From NCBI GenBank assembly GCA_024036415.1, contig JAMWET010001633.1, forward strand, positions 308,001 to 372,000: a DNA stretch of 64,000 nt, read 5' to 3'. Numbering within the stretch: position 1 is the first letter of the stretch; the number at the start of each line of letters is the position of its first letter. Origin of the DNA: Prochilodus magdalenae. Taxonomy: Eukaryota; Chordata; Actinopteri; Characiformes; Prochilodontidae. The notes beneath the pieces were generated by a model. It was not told where the DNA came from. It made no database searches and was given only the letters and a program-made list of their open reading frames with translations. A program made the position numbers and the translations under genes. This document shows positions 31,991-42,720 of this stretch, piece after piece.

Positions 31991-32840
31991 TCAGTCAGTT
32001 GTTTATACAGTATGTCAAAAAAGTCAAATCTAAACGTCTGGTTTGCATGTCAAGATGAGGCATTAACAAACTGCTATCAGCCAATAGTTTGAAACCTCAA
32101 CTGCAAAATGTGCAGCCACATTAATTATCTTTATTTATTTTTTCCATAATTCAATCACAATATAATGCCAAGCTGGTAGGGTGAAGACTAACACATGGAT
32201 AGCCTAGTTGTGGGTTCAAATGCCTGGACTGACTGGGTATTCCTTACTGGATATTCAACTAACTGATAGGACCTGATAGGACTAACTGATAGGACTCAAA
32301 CTTGGCACACTTTGGAAGTAAAATGACTGAATGAATTCCCATGTAGGATTAACAAAGTATAGCGTAAAACCTGGACGTCAATCTGGACGTCCCGTGCACA
32401 AAAGTCATGCAGACCATTCCGTGGCATGTTGATTTCCCATCACAAAGCCATTACACTTCAAACAGTCAACCGAAGCAAACAGTTAGAGAACCATCAGACC
32501 CAGCAGCTCATGAAACAGATGAGTTCCTTCTGTCTGGGCTTGGTTTGACAGGGATTCATCAGGGGGAACTGAGCGGTAGACGGATCCCAAACCCATAAAG
32601 ACACACAGCAGGACCTCTCATAGACAGAGAAATTCTATTACTGCCACATAACATGCTGGTGGTTTTCAGTGCAGAACACAGTGCAGCTGATAGCAGAGGT
32701 GTAGAGCATGCAGTATGGTGCAGAACTGAGAGACAGCAGTGGGTCAACCTTAATTTACTTAATATACCGTTCAGTTATTCATTATGTAAGATAATCCATA
32801 ATTTCCATAAGGAACGGGAAAGTCAACTGAATCTAAGCAG
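31991..32840. other. Intron, no recognised element
   Basis: Unique-looking text, short open frames only. Confidence 0.45.
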
Positions 32841-32844
32841 AGCT

Positions 32845-33060
32845 TAGAGGTTTCATCTTGAAGGGAGAGCAGAAAGTCAAGCTCCACTCTTCCCTGTCCA
32901 TCCTTCCATTGTGAGAAGACTACTCAACACAATAGGGGTCTGAAAGGGGTGTGTAGCTGTCAAGAAGCTCTTACTGAGAACAGGAGATGGACCCATCAAA
33001 CAAAGAAGCTTCTGACCATCCCTGAGTCCACAGCCCATATGCTTGGTGTTACTTGGATTG
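32845..33060 (+). mobile_element. Tc1-like N-terminal fragment, family G, copy 2
   Basis: GTCAAGCTCCACTCTTCC, GTGTGTAGCTGTCAAGAAGC and CAAACAAAGAAGCTTCTGAC parallel 5835-5990 and 45480-45595. The text corresponds to a second DNA-binding region (GCVAVKKLLLR-like). Confidence 0.6.
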
Positions 33061-33361
33061 TAACAAAGCCAAAATGTGGACTCACTCAGTGCTTGTGATG
33101 CTAACAGTAATCTACTTTTTTCTGCTTTATTTAAATTTCATTGGTAGTTTTGGATAGTAAATAAAATGCTTATATCTGTGCTGTAGATTTCGAGAGCCCT
33201 GGTTCTAATTATCACCCCTGTATAGAAATCTGAGCTGTTGTTAAGTCACAAACACTGAATTACACAAAAATCTCAGGGACTTTTCATAACCAGGTGACAG
33301 GCCCATTTTCATTAGCGAGCCTTGAGATTGAAGCTTTAGCATTAGCTAGCATGCGCAATAA

Positions 33362-33797
33362 ACTCCTCATACAAAAAAATGGGCCATCTTGCTTTTTTAA
33401 GGTGGTAGTAACTTTAGGCTCCTGTAGATGGAGCCGCACAAGAATGATGCTATAAACACCTGTGGGGTGTGAATGACAGGATCCATAGATTGAGAAGAGG
33501 AGGTACAGTGCAGTGAATGTCTCATTCCATGTGTGGAAAATGGCTCCAAAGCAGATGTTAATGATTGGCTAAAAGGAGTTACTGTTGGACGCACCAAAGA
33601 CCATGGTGTGAAGGAAGTAGCTGAATCTGCCGGTGTATGGAAGTGTATGGTCATCTGGGCCAACCAGGATTTGCCAAAATTTAGATTTGGTGGTGCCACT
33701 TTTGCATCAAAGAATTGGACAGTTGGGCCAGATTGGAGCCACCGGGATTATATGCTATTAGGTACCTTTAAGTCACATTATGTCCAGTGAGCTTACC
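33362..33797 (+). mobile_element. Family B non-autonomous derivative, copy 2
   Basis: Begins with the family B left part (TAACTTTAGGCTCCTGTAGA), contains DHGVKEVAESAGVWKCMVIW (helix-turn-helix), and ends GTCCAGTGAGCTTACC. Catalytic middle absent; the right part is rearranged. Confidence 0.75.
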
Positions 33798-34440
33798 AAT
33801 AACACAAGACAAAATATCCATCTCTCTTGCATGCATTTTAGATACCGGAGAGTACAGAAATGCAACCTCCTCTCCATCTGTTCTAAACTAAAAATGCCAC
33901 TTTGTCTGCTTTTGTTCTGCTTTTTTTTTTTTTACTGTGATTAGAGCCGATATTCTTTATTTAGCTAAGCATTTTATTTTTTTACTTTGACAAAAATGAA
34001 TAAAAGTCAAAAAACCACTACTTCACATTCAGCCTGATGGACACACTTCTACTACTACTACACGTGGAACTGGTTTAGCTTGAGTTCATGCCTGGACATG
34101 CAACAAAACAGACATTAATGTTTCTTTCTCTCCCTCTCTTTCTCTCTGTCCTCAGTCTTTTACTCTCTAACTCTCTGAATATAGACTTCAACCACAGCAA
34201 ATCAAATTCAGCAAGGCCTAAATGCAATAGAACATGAAAGTCCATGCATGTCGGACAGAGTCTTTCTAGCATTACCGCAGCAAAGCAGGCTTTCCATCAG
34301 GCATCGCTGGCATGGTCTGTCCCATCACAGCGAAAGAAACTCAGAGAAATTGACATAGATATGGAGATGAGGGAACGAGAGAGAGAGAGAGTGGTGCAGT
34401 GCACTTGAGTAAAAGTGCTAAGAGCTAGTTGGGTCAGTCC
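33798..34440. other. Intron with short simple repeats
   Basis: A T run near 33921, a TC-rich stretch at 34114-34150 and (GA)n at 34378-34391. Otherwise nothing. Confidence 0.5.
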
Positions 34441-34839
34441 CAAACCATGTTAGCCTTGACTGCGCTAAAACCGCTCCAAAGTGTACTCAACTCTCAATCT
34501 GGTCATGGCTCAGCTATGCCGAGGCACCACAGCTCAGCCTAAATTAGCATGTGGCCATTATTGGAATAGACATGGGGGTCTCCGCTGTGCGGTTGCAGCT
34601 AGTAACACGGCGGTTCATACAAGAGCCACATGGGCTAGCTTGATTAGCATCCTAACTCAAAGGACTGTATCTTATATAACACTAGATATGCTATACTAGG
34701 ACAAAAAGGGTCAAACAGCACGTCATCATCTTAAAGTAGTCTTGGAAGATTAACATGGCTGTGTAAACACAGATCTTTCACCCAGCAGTCCCTCCAAAAG
34801 CACAGCACATATAAAAACACTGATATTGAAAGAAAACAA

Positions 34840-35100
34840 ATGAGAAGGGCTGAGTCAGGGAGGGCACTTGTTTATGGCTTTTTAATTAGCTCATTAGGCA
34901 GTGCCGTCGTTATTCTGCCGTCTGCAGTGAAATGTTTATTTGCTTTTTTAATGGAGTGAGGGCACGTTGGAAACGTAAATGCGACAGAAATCACGCTCCC
35001 GCACACGCCGACCTGCCAGCCCCTAATGACAAACTGCGGATTGGTAATAAGCCTCAGTGGAACGCTGCTGGTCACCCTACTGGTCCTTGTTTAAGCCTGA
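34840..35100. other. Candidate conserved non-coding element (unverified)
   Basis: Repeat-free block with GGCTTTTTAATTAGCTCATT and CCCTAATGAC homeodomain-type words and several CpGs. Resembles fish regulatory elements in look; conservation must be tested. Confidence 0.3.
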
Positions 35101-35744
35101 CCTTAAAGTCCAGGAAGTAAAATGTTGAAATGTTTGTGTGATACTAAACCTAAAAATATAGGAAATAAATCTGACGAAACACAACAACATAACAAATACA
35201 GCCAATCAGATCTATCTGAGGAAAGTGTGGGCATGGCAAAGGAGCATCTTGACTGAGAGCTTTATGTCTGGCACTGCTAGTCTCCTCTGCCACTCATACA
35301 AAGCTAAATTAATTTCCAGCTATTATGTGACACTAACTAGATGGAAAAATTACAAAGAAATGTGCAGATGGGTAAACTAACATATACACTAACAAACAAA
35401 CAAATAAAGCAACACGCAAAGGAATGACAAACAGATGTGCATGAACAAACAGGCTTATGGGGCAAGGTGTAAATGGATAAACCAACACTGCTGGTCTATG
35501 AATAAATCAATCAACAGGTGGTCAAACAGACGGTTGGGTCTAGCTTGCTAGATTTCCCTTATGCAGGGATAGCCTAAGTTTTTTTTCTGACTCTTGTCTG
35601 TGTGAGCAAAGCAAGGGATGACCTCCTATGGTTTGGTAAGTGAAATTCTTATAGAAGGGTTACCCAGTTTATATTGAAAGAAGAGAAATATGATATATCT
35701 ATCATTACTGACCTTAGGAACTGGTCATAGGCAGTGAATAGAAG
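35101..35744. other. Intron, no recognised element
   Basis: (AAAC)-rich text near 35390-35420; otherwise nothing. Confidence 0.45.
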
Positions 35745-35756
35745 AACAAGGCAGAA

Positions 35757-36157
35757 GTTTCTAATAAAGTGTCCAATGAGTGGAAGCACAATGTATGTGT
35801 TTCTAATAAAGTGGCCGCTAAGTGGAAGTACAAGGTAGGTGTTTCTAATAAAGTGGCCAGTGGGTGGAGGTATAAGGTAGGTGTTTCTAATAAAGTGGCC
35901 AGTGGGTGGAAGTACAGGGCAAGTGTTTCTAATAAAGTGGCTGCTAAGTGAAGGTACAAGGTAGGTGTTTCTAATAAAGTGGCCAATAAGTGGAAGCCCA
36001 ATGTAGGTGTTTCTAATAAAATGGCCAGTGAGTGGAAGCACAAGGTAGGTGTTTCTAATAAAGTGGCCAGTGAGTGGAAGCACAAGGTAGGTGTTTCTAA
36101 TAAAGTGGCCAGTGGGCGGAAGAACAAGGTATGTGTTTCTAATAAAGTGGCCAAGTA
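35757..36157 (+). repeat. 42-bp minisatellite, array 2
   Basis: About nine or ten units of the same 42-bp repeat as at 6705. Some units carry GCTGCTAAGTG or CAATAAGTGGAAGCCC variants, which also occur in array 3 and show common descent. Confidence 0.96.
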
Positions 36158-36198
36158 GGTAGGGTTTCACCAAACCCTCCTCCTAATAAAGTGGCCCC

Positions 36199-36732
36199 CT
36201 TCTTCAGCTAATGAGGGTCTCCTGATGGCAGTAAGGTAGTGATTCAGGTGGAGTTCGAACAGGGTGGGTGACCGCTGAGGTAGGGGTTTCTAATAAAGCG
36301 GAGAGTGATTGGAAGCAAAAGGCAGTTGTTTCTAATATAGGGGCAGTGAGTGGAAGCACAAGGTTTGTGTTTCTAATAAAGCGGCCAGTGGGTGGAGGTA
36401 CAAGGTAGGTGTTTCTAATAAAGTGGCCAATAAGTGGAAGCACAATGTATGTGTTTCTAATAAAGTGGCCAGTGGGTGGAGGTATAAGGTAGGTGTTTCT
36501 AATAAAGTGGCCACTAAGTGGATGTACAGGGTAAGTGTTTCTAATAAAGTGGCTGCTAAGTGAAGGTACAAGGTAGGTGTTTCTAATAAAGTGGCCAATA
36601 AGTGGAAGCCCAATGTAGGTGTTTCTAATAAAATGGCCAGTGAGTGGAAGCACAAGGTAGGTGTTTCTAATAAAGTGGCCAGTGAGTGGAAGCACAAGGT
36701 ATGTGTTTCTAATAAAGTGGCCATGTACAAGG
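36199..36732 (+). repeat. 42-bp minisatellite, array 3, with unique 5' block
   Basis: Begins with a unique block (CTTCTTCAGCTAATGAGGG and following) and continues with about eleven units. The unit order ...GCTGCTAAG, CAATAAGTGGAAGCCC, AAAATGGCC... repeats that of array 2 at an offset of 612 bp, so a whole sub-array was duplicated. Confidence 0.95.
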
Positions 36733-36785
36733 TAGGGCAGCAGTCACCAACCCTCCTCCTAGCGATCTGCCCAAATGTAAAACAC

Positions 36786-36992
36786 CTTCTTCAGCTAATG
36801 AGGGTCTCCTGATGGCAGTAAGGTAGTGATTCAGGTGGAGTTCGAACAGGGTGGGTGACCGCTGAGGTAGGGGTTTCTAATAAAGCGGAGAGTGATTGGA
36901 AGCAAAAGGCAGTTGTTTCTAATATAGGGGCAGTGAGTGGAAGCACAAGGTTTGTGTTTCTAATAAAGCGGCCAGTAAGTGGAAGCACAAGG
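36786..36992 (+). repeat. Recent duplicate of the block at 36199-36390
   Basis: About 185 bp are identical to the block starting at 36199 (offset 587 bp), up to AAAGCGGCCAGT, after which the copies diverge. Confidence 0.95.
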
Positions 36993-36999
36993 TATACGT

Positions 37000-37600
37000 A
37001 TATAGTACAGTGCATGGGGAGTGTTTATCGTAGTGGGTTGGTCTGCTGTTAAAGAACTGTTGAACCAGAAGAGCCAGCTGCAGTCTGCAATAATTCATAC
37101 TCTGCTGTCTTTCCTCTCTTTTTTCTGAACAGTAGCAAACACAGGTGGGCGTTCGCTGAAAAGGAGCTGACAGGCTGTCTTGTGTTTTGGTGGAGTAGCT
37201 ACAGGAACCGCCGCAAGTCCTCGCACACACACACACAAAGCCTCAAATCCCCCTTTGCAAATCACCAAGCACACGCTCGTAAGCCTCAGGATCAGAGCGG
37301 CGCTCTCATTCAGATAGCTTGCGGCTAAACTAGCAACACATTCCTCTACCCAGCGGAGAAAAGAGCTCTGCACGTTCAGTCCTGGGAAGCTTCCTGAAAT
37401 GGGCTCATCTACCACTGTGACTCTACGCACGGATGCAAGAACCTGCTTACCTGCAACTAATCCCGGCATTTCATTGAATGTCGTTTTGGGAGGAGGGGCG
37501 GTCCTGCTTGCTCTGCCAGAACCCATCCACAGACTGGCACTCTGCTGAATCATCCTGACTTGTCTGGGTTTCTTAATGTACTACTAAATCAACTTGGCTG
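37000..37600. other. Intron, unassigned
   Basis: Contains a 152-codon minus frame at 37095-37553 with a short (CA)n. The frame has no recognised domain, no acceptor/donor pair fitting anos1, and is not the missing exon 1. Confidence 0.4.
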
Positions 37601-38310
37601 GTTCCTTCTACAGAGTTATCTTCACCTTGGGGTGGGTTCCTTAGTGTTCTACAGAGTTATTTTCACCTTAGGGTGGGTTCCTTAGTGTTCTACTGAATTA
37701 TCTTCACCTTAGGGTGGGTTCCTTAGTGTTCTACAGTATTATCTTCACCTTAGGGTGGGTTCCTTAGTGTTCTACAGAATTATCTTCACCTTAGGGTGGG
37801 TTCCTTAGTGTTCTACAGAATTATCTTCACATTGGGGTGGGTTCCTTAGTGTTCTACAGAGTTATTTTCACCTTAGGGTGGGTTCCTTAGTGTTCTACTG
37901 AATTATCTTCACCTTAGGGTGGGTTCCTTAGTGTTCTACAGAATTATCTTCACATTGGGGTGGGTTCCTTAGTGTTCTACAGAGTTATCTTCACCTTAGA
38001 GTGGGTTCCTTAGTGTTCTACAGAATAATCTTCACCTCAGAGTGGGTTCCTTAGTGTTCTACAGAATTATCTTCACCTTAGGGTGGGTTCCTTAGTGTTC
38101 TACAGAATTATCTTCACCTTAGGGTGGGTTCCTTAGTGTTCTACAGAATTATCCTCACCTTAGGGTGGGATCCTTAGTGTTCTACAGAATTATCCTCACC
38201 TTAGGGTGGGTTCCTTAGTGTTCTACAGAATTATCCTCACCTTAGGGTGGGTTCCTTAATGTTCTACAGAGTAATCTTCACCTTAGCGAGGGTTCATTAG
38301 TGTTCTACAG
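37600..38310. repeat. 41-bp minisatellite (about 17 units)
   Basis: Unit: TTATCTTCACCTTAGGGTGG, then GTTCCTTAGTGTTCTACAGAA. Very regular with few substitutions, so young. Not a multiple of three, and accordingly no open frame runs through it. Confidence 0.96.
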
Positions 38311-39015
38311 AATTATATTGATTTTGGAATGTGTTCCTCAGTGTTCTGTTCCTTAGTGTTCTTAATGCTCTTTAGTGTTCTGCTGAATTATCCTGATTTT
38401 GGGGCGTGTTCCTTAGTGTTCTGTTCCCTTAGTGTTCTTAGTGCTCCTTAGTGTTCTACAGAATTATCCTCACCTTAGGGTGGGTTCCTTAGTGTTCTAC
38501 AGAATTATCTTCACATTGGGGTGGGTTCATTAGTATTCTGTTCCCTTAGTGTTCTTAGTGCTCCTTAGTGTTCTGCTGGATTATCTGCACTCAGGGGTGG
38601 GTTCCTAAGTGTTCTAAAGAAGAGTCTTGATTTTATGGTGGGTTTGTTAACGTACTACTGAATTATCATAGGTTTGGTGTGGGTTCCTTGGAGTTCTACT
38701 GAATTATCTGGACTTCCAGGAAGGTTCCTTAGAGCTCTGCTGAATGATCTGGCCTTTGTTTTGGGTTCCTTGGCACACTGCTGAATCTCTTGGACACTGG
38801 GGGAGGTTTCTAAGTGCTGTGTTGAATTACCTGGAATTTGATGATGGTTTCATAGCGGAGGTGGACTTCTTAGCACTCTGCTGAAATATACTGACTTTGT
38901 TGTTGGCTCCTTAGTGCTCTATGTACTTATCTGGACCATACAGTAGGTTCCTTTAGCGCTCTGCTGAATGATCTAGCGGTTGATGGAGGTTTCTTAGTGC
39001 TCTGCCACATTATCT
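38311..39015. repeat. Degenerate extension of the 41-bp minisatellite
   Basis: TTCCTTAGTGTTCT words continue at irregular distance and decay progressively to TTTCTTAGTGCTCTGC near 38990. The gradient suggests growth from one end of an old array. Confidence 0.8.
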
Positions 39016-39890
39016 GCTTGCTGGGGGTTTCAAGTAACCTGCCGAAATGCAGGCTGATAAAAGACGAGGAGAAGAATAGGCGAGTGGGCAGAGCTTCTGA
39101 ATGGCCCGTATAGGTGTACTTTGAGTGACAAGCTGAAAAGGGCGACGACAGATGTCTTACCAGAGCAACAGGGATAGTCAGGTTTAATTACAGAGGTTTC
39201 CTCAGCAACTTTTAACAACCAAGATGAACTGAAACGGCGTGCTGTGAAATTCTTTAAAATTAAGAGGGGTGCTTTGTTTTTGGCAGAACATATTTTGATT
39301 GTCTTAGGGAGTTTTTAAATTCAGTCTTTGGGGAAATTAAGAGCTTCAGTACTAAGCAATTGCTTACTATACACTAGGTCAAGCATGATACTGATAAAAT
39401 TTAATATCAAACTTTACAGAAATATTTTAGGATTTACATTCACAATGATACAGTTTATAATAGAAATATGTATAAAATAAACAAATAACAACGTTATTAG
39501 TGTAATTTCCTTAAATAAAATTCTATTTTTTCACAAAATGAATGTCCTCAAAAAGGTCTACAGTCTACCCTTCTATGGTTTCTTTGTATTCAACATTACA
39601 CTTCTCCACCTGGACAACCTGTAGCCATGGCATTGGCCAGGAAATGGCGTTGTTAGCTAAGAGTCTTGAGAACATGCAATGGGTAGTTCACAAGAGCCAA
39701 TGTGTTTCTGCACAACAGCCAGCATATGGCCAGAATTCTGACCATTTTCTGACAAACTGGATTGTAATTTAGTTTTATGTCCTACAGGACCCCCCAAAAA
39801 CATCTGTTGCCGATGGCTACATCAAAATGTTCTTTGCCTAAATAATAATAATAGGCCTCTTTATCAATTACACCTCCTGGTCCATTCACT
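39016..39890. other. Intron, no recognised element
   Basis: AT-rich unique text. Confidence 0.5.
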
Positions 39891-39894
39891 CCAC

Positions 39895-40090
39895 CTAACC
39901 TCCCTGCCCATTGTATCAGGTCCACTTACTTATAGCGGCCCTTTGTAGTTCTACAATTACAGTCTGTAGTCCATCTCTTTCTCTGCATACTTCATTAGCC
40001 CCTTTCACATTGTTCTCCAACGGTCTAGAACACCAGGTGCTCCTATATGGTCGGTGTAACTGATAAAATAGCCAAACATTGTGGATACTC
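39895..40090 (-). mobile_element. Body of the TIR element family, rearranged copy
   Basis: TTTGTAGTTCTACAATTACA, GTCTGTAGTCCATCTCTTTC and CATACTTCATTAGCCCC are the inverse of the right part of the fish TIR element related to the 42-bp minisatellite. GGTGCTCCTATATGGTCGG and ACTGATAAAATAGCC then give its right end in direct orientation, so two pieces are joined head to head. Confidence 0.6.
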
Positions 40091-40477
40091 CGTACGTACA
40101 GACGGAGACAGCTGGAGTATAATTGAATTAACTAACTGAGGGTTTTGGACCTGTGTCTTCTACACACAGAAAAACATTGATGTTGATACAGATATGAAAT
40201 TACATGACTCCTGCCTAGGATTACTTCCCTACAGGGGTTACAAAATATATTGAAATATGACAAAAAAATATATCATATTTAGATATTCTCATAGACAGAC
40301 TGTTTTCCAAGTGATCACCCCCAAAATCTCCACCACATTTCAAACCTTAATTACAAACCCGAGAGAGCCTGTTTTGATCGGACTGTTTTGTTGAGTATTG
40401 TGAACATTAACCAGATGAAATAGCTCTGCTTACTGTTTATTTAGCTGGAAAAACATACTTTTAATTTACTTTTATGT

Positions 40478-40705
40478 CACGTGTGGTTGGTGTGGCCCAG
40501 TCGTTAAAACCACTACTCATCAGAGAGCTACCACCCCATGTGGGAGACGGGGGTTTGAATCTCAGTCTAGGTAGCAAATGCTAAACTACACCATTAAGAG
40601 TCCTTGGGCAAGACCCCTACCGCTGCACTGGCCCACCGGTAATATGAATAATCTTGTAAGTCACTCTGGAGTGTCAGCTAAACCGATCTAAATTACACAG
40701 CTTTA
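40478..40705 (+). mobile_element. tRNA-derived SINE, copy 1
   Basis: The A-box-like TGGCCCAGTCG (40493-40503) and B-box-like GGTTTGAATCTC (40552-40563) have tRNA spacing. They are followed by AGAGTCCTTGGGCAAGACCC and a tail TTGTAAGTCACTCTGGAGTG-TCAGCTAAA, the central/tail type of fish V-SINE-like elements. Confidence 0.8.
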
Positions 40706-40899
40706 AAATTATTAGCACTAACAGCTGAAATGTTTGGAAATACTTGTCATATTAATTAATAACGGTACCCGTTATACCACACACTATATATAAATAAATA
40801 AATGTTATTTAATAGGAAACAGTACATATTTATAGTCATTATTAATTATTACTGTGGATATTTGCTTTACCAATATGGGGCAAGTACTACAGAACCTTT

Positions 40900-41154
40900 T
40901 CTTTTTATCAGTACCTACAGCTCTAGCTCCTTCTCAGGTCTGCAGAGAAGGCCATTGGAGTTAAACTACCCACACTGTTGGATCTGCACACTTCCAGAAC
41001 CAGGAAGCATGCACAGTAGATCATCACTGATCCATCACACCCTGGCCATCCCCTGTTCCAGCGTCTTCCCTCAGGTCAGCGCTTTAGCCAAATGAGGATC
41101 AAGACAACCAGAAGCTTCTTCCCACGTGCCATCACAGTCATCTACAGCTGACCA
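40900..41154 (+). mobile_element. LINE ORF2 C-terminal fragment
   Basis: In one plus frame the last residues read RIKTTRSFFPRAITVIYS before a stop, the usual end of fish LINE ORF2 (TTRSFFPRA block). It is followed by the repeats at 41155 and 41725 and by the tail at 42270-42320. Confidence 0.7.
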
Positions 41155-41720
41155 TTACAATGCACACTACGATCCACACTGCTCTTATTTATCTAGAACT
41201 ACATAAACACATTACAATCCACACTGTTCTTAATTATCTAGAACTACATAAACACATTACAATCCACACTGTTCTTATTGATCTAGAACTACATAAACAC
41301 ATTACAATCCACACTGTTCTTAATGATCTAGAACTACATAAACACATTACAATCCACACTGTTCTTAATTATCTAGAACTACATAAACACATTACAATCC
41401 ACACTGTTCTTATTGATCTAGAACTACATAAACACATTACAATCCACACTGTTCTTATTGATCTAGAACTACATAAACACATTACAATTCACACTGCTCT
41501 TATTTATCCAGAACTACAATGCACACTACGATCCACACTGCTCTTAGTTATCTAGAACTACACAAGCACATTACAATCCACACTGGTGTTATTTATCTAG
41601 AACTACATAAGCACATTACAATTCACACTGGTGTTATTGATCTAGAACGATATAAAACATTACAATCCACACTGCTCTTATTTATCTAGAATCCACACTG
41701 CTATTATTTACCTATGCAAG
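41155..41720 (+). repeat. 45-bp minisatellite in a LINE 3'UTR (about 12 units)
   Basis: Unit: CATTACAATCCACACTGTTC, TTAATTATCTAGAACTACAT, AAACA. Because 45 is a multiple of three a 131-codon frame stays open with a 15-residue period; it is not a gene. Confidence 0.96.
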
Positions 41721-41724
41721 TATG

Positions 41725-42212
41725 TAAGGTGTTGTGTGTGTATATGTGTATGTGTGTGGGGGTGTGTGTTGTGTGTATGGGTGTGTGTGAGTATGTGTGT
41801 GTGTATGTGTGTATGTGTGTGTGTGTGTGTTTGTGTGTATATGTGTATGTGTGTGGGGGTGTGTGTTGTGTGTTGTGTGTATGGGTGTGTGTGAGTATGT
41901 GTGTGTGTGTATGTGTGTGTGTGTGTGTTGTGTGTATATGTGTATGTGTGTGGAGGGGTGTGTTGTGTGTATGTATGTGTGTGTGTATGTGTGTTTTGTG
42001 TGTGTGTGTGTGTGTACGTGTCTGTGTGCGTGTATATGTGTATGTGTGGGGGGGTGTTGTGTGTATGTGTGTGTGTGTTGTGTGTATATGTGTGTGTTGT
42101 GTGTGTGTGTGTACGTGTGTCTATGTGTGTATATGTGTATGTGTGGGGGGGTGTTGTGTGTATGGGTGTGTGTGGTGTGTGTGTGTGTGTGTGTGTGCAT
42201 GTGTGTGTGTTA
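41725..42212. repeat. Long (TG)n-rich compound microsatellite
   Basis: TGTGTGTA, TGTGTGGGGG and TGTTGTGTGTATG variants repeat in higher-order blocks of about 100-130 bp. Open frames up to 182 codons on both strands are cysteine/valine or histidine/threonine artefacts. Confidence 0.97.
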
Positions 42213-42249
42213 GGAATCTGTGTAATCTTGTCGCTCTCTGTGCACTGTG

Positions 42250-42320
42250 TGAGCTAATGTAACAACAAATTGTTGTGTGAACATACTTGGCCAATAAAGT
42301 TTGATCCTGATTCTGATTTC
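42250..42320 (+). mobile_element. LINE tail closing the element that starts at 40900
   Basis: CAATAAAGTTTGATCCTGAT and TCTGATT form a typical LINE 3' tail, indicating that both the 45-bp array and the TG array sit inside one LINE 3'UTR. Confidence 0.65.
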
Positions 42321-42409
42321 CTCCTTTACAGCTTTCTACAAACGTATGAATCACAAACAGTAATTCTAACTTTCTAAGCAATACTGTATCTCTGTTTGTC
42401 ACCGAAACG

Positions 42410-42720
42410 AAACCTGCTCTGGGGGAGAGCGCGCAGTAAAAACAGAATCAGGCAGAGCGGTCTGATACATGGTAAAGTTTTTGCTTCGAGCCGTTTCCGT
42501 ACAGGTGCTGCAGGCAGTGCGCTGCAGAACGTGCAGTGATGATGATAATTAGAGTCGGAATCCCCAGCACTCGCCTGAATCCAATTTGTCCTCTGTTCCA
42601 GGTGTGCTGAAGATCAAAGTGTTTTATATCGGACCCAAAGGCCTCAAAAAGTCAACGATCTGACTGGCTTTCTTTAGGGAAGACAATAAAATGGCAGGGG
42701 AGAGTGTTCAGATCCAGGTG
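42410..42720. other. Candidate conserved non-coding element (unverified)
   Basis: Balanced composition, CpG present, words GATGATAATTAGAG, AGATCAAAGTG and GACAATAAAATGG (homeodomain, TCF/LEF and Sox types). No coding frame. Confidence 0.3.

Noticed and set aside
35649..36812. Periodic open frames of 132-174 codons
   Set aside because: Same 42-bp minisatellite.
37095..37553. 152-codon minus-strand frame as an unknown gene
   Set aside because: No recognised domain and partly simple-sequence; unsupported.
37600..38480. CRISPR-like array of 41-bp direct repeats
   Set aside because: Repeats are contiguous with no unique spacers, in a vertebrate intron; it is a minisatellite.
40478..40580. tRNA gene
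   Set aside because: A and B boxes are present but no cloverleaf forms, and the SINE body and tail follow; it is a tRNA-derived SINE.
41714..42262. Cysteine/valine-rich frame of 182 codons and histidine/threonine-rich frame of 162 codons
   Set aside because: Products of the TG/CA microsatellite.
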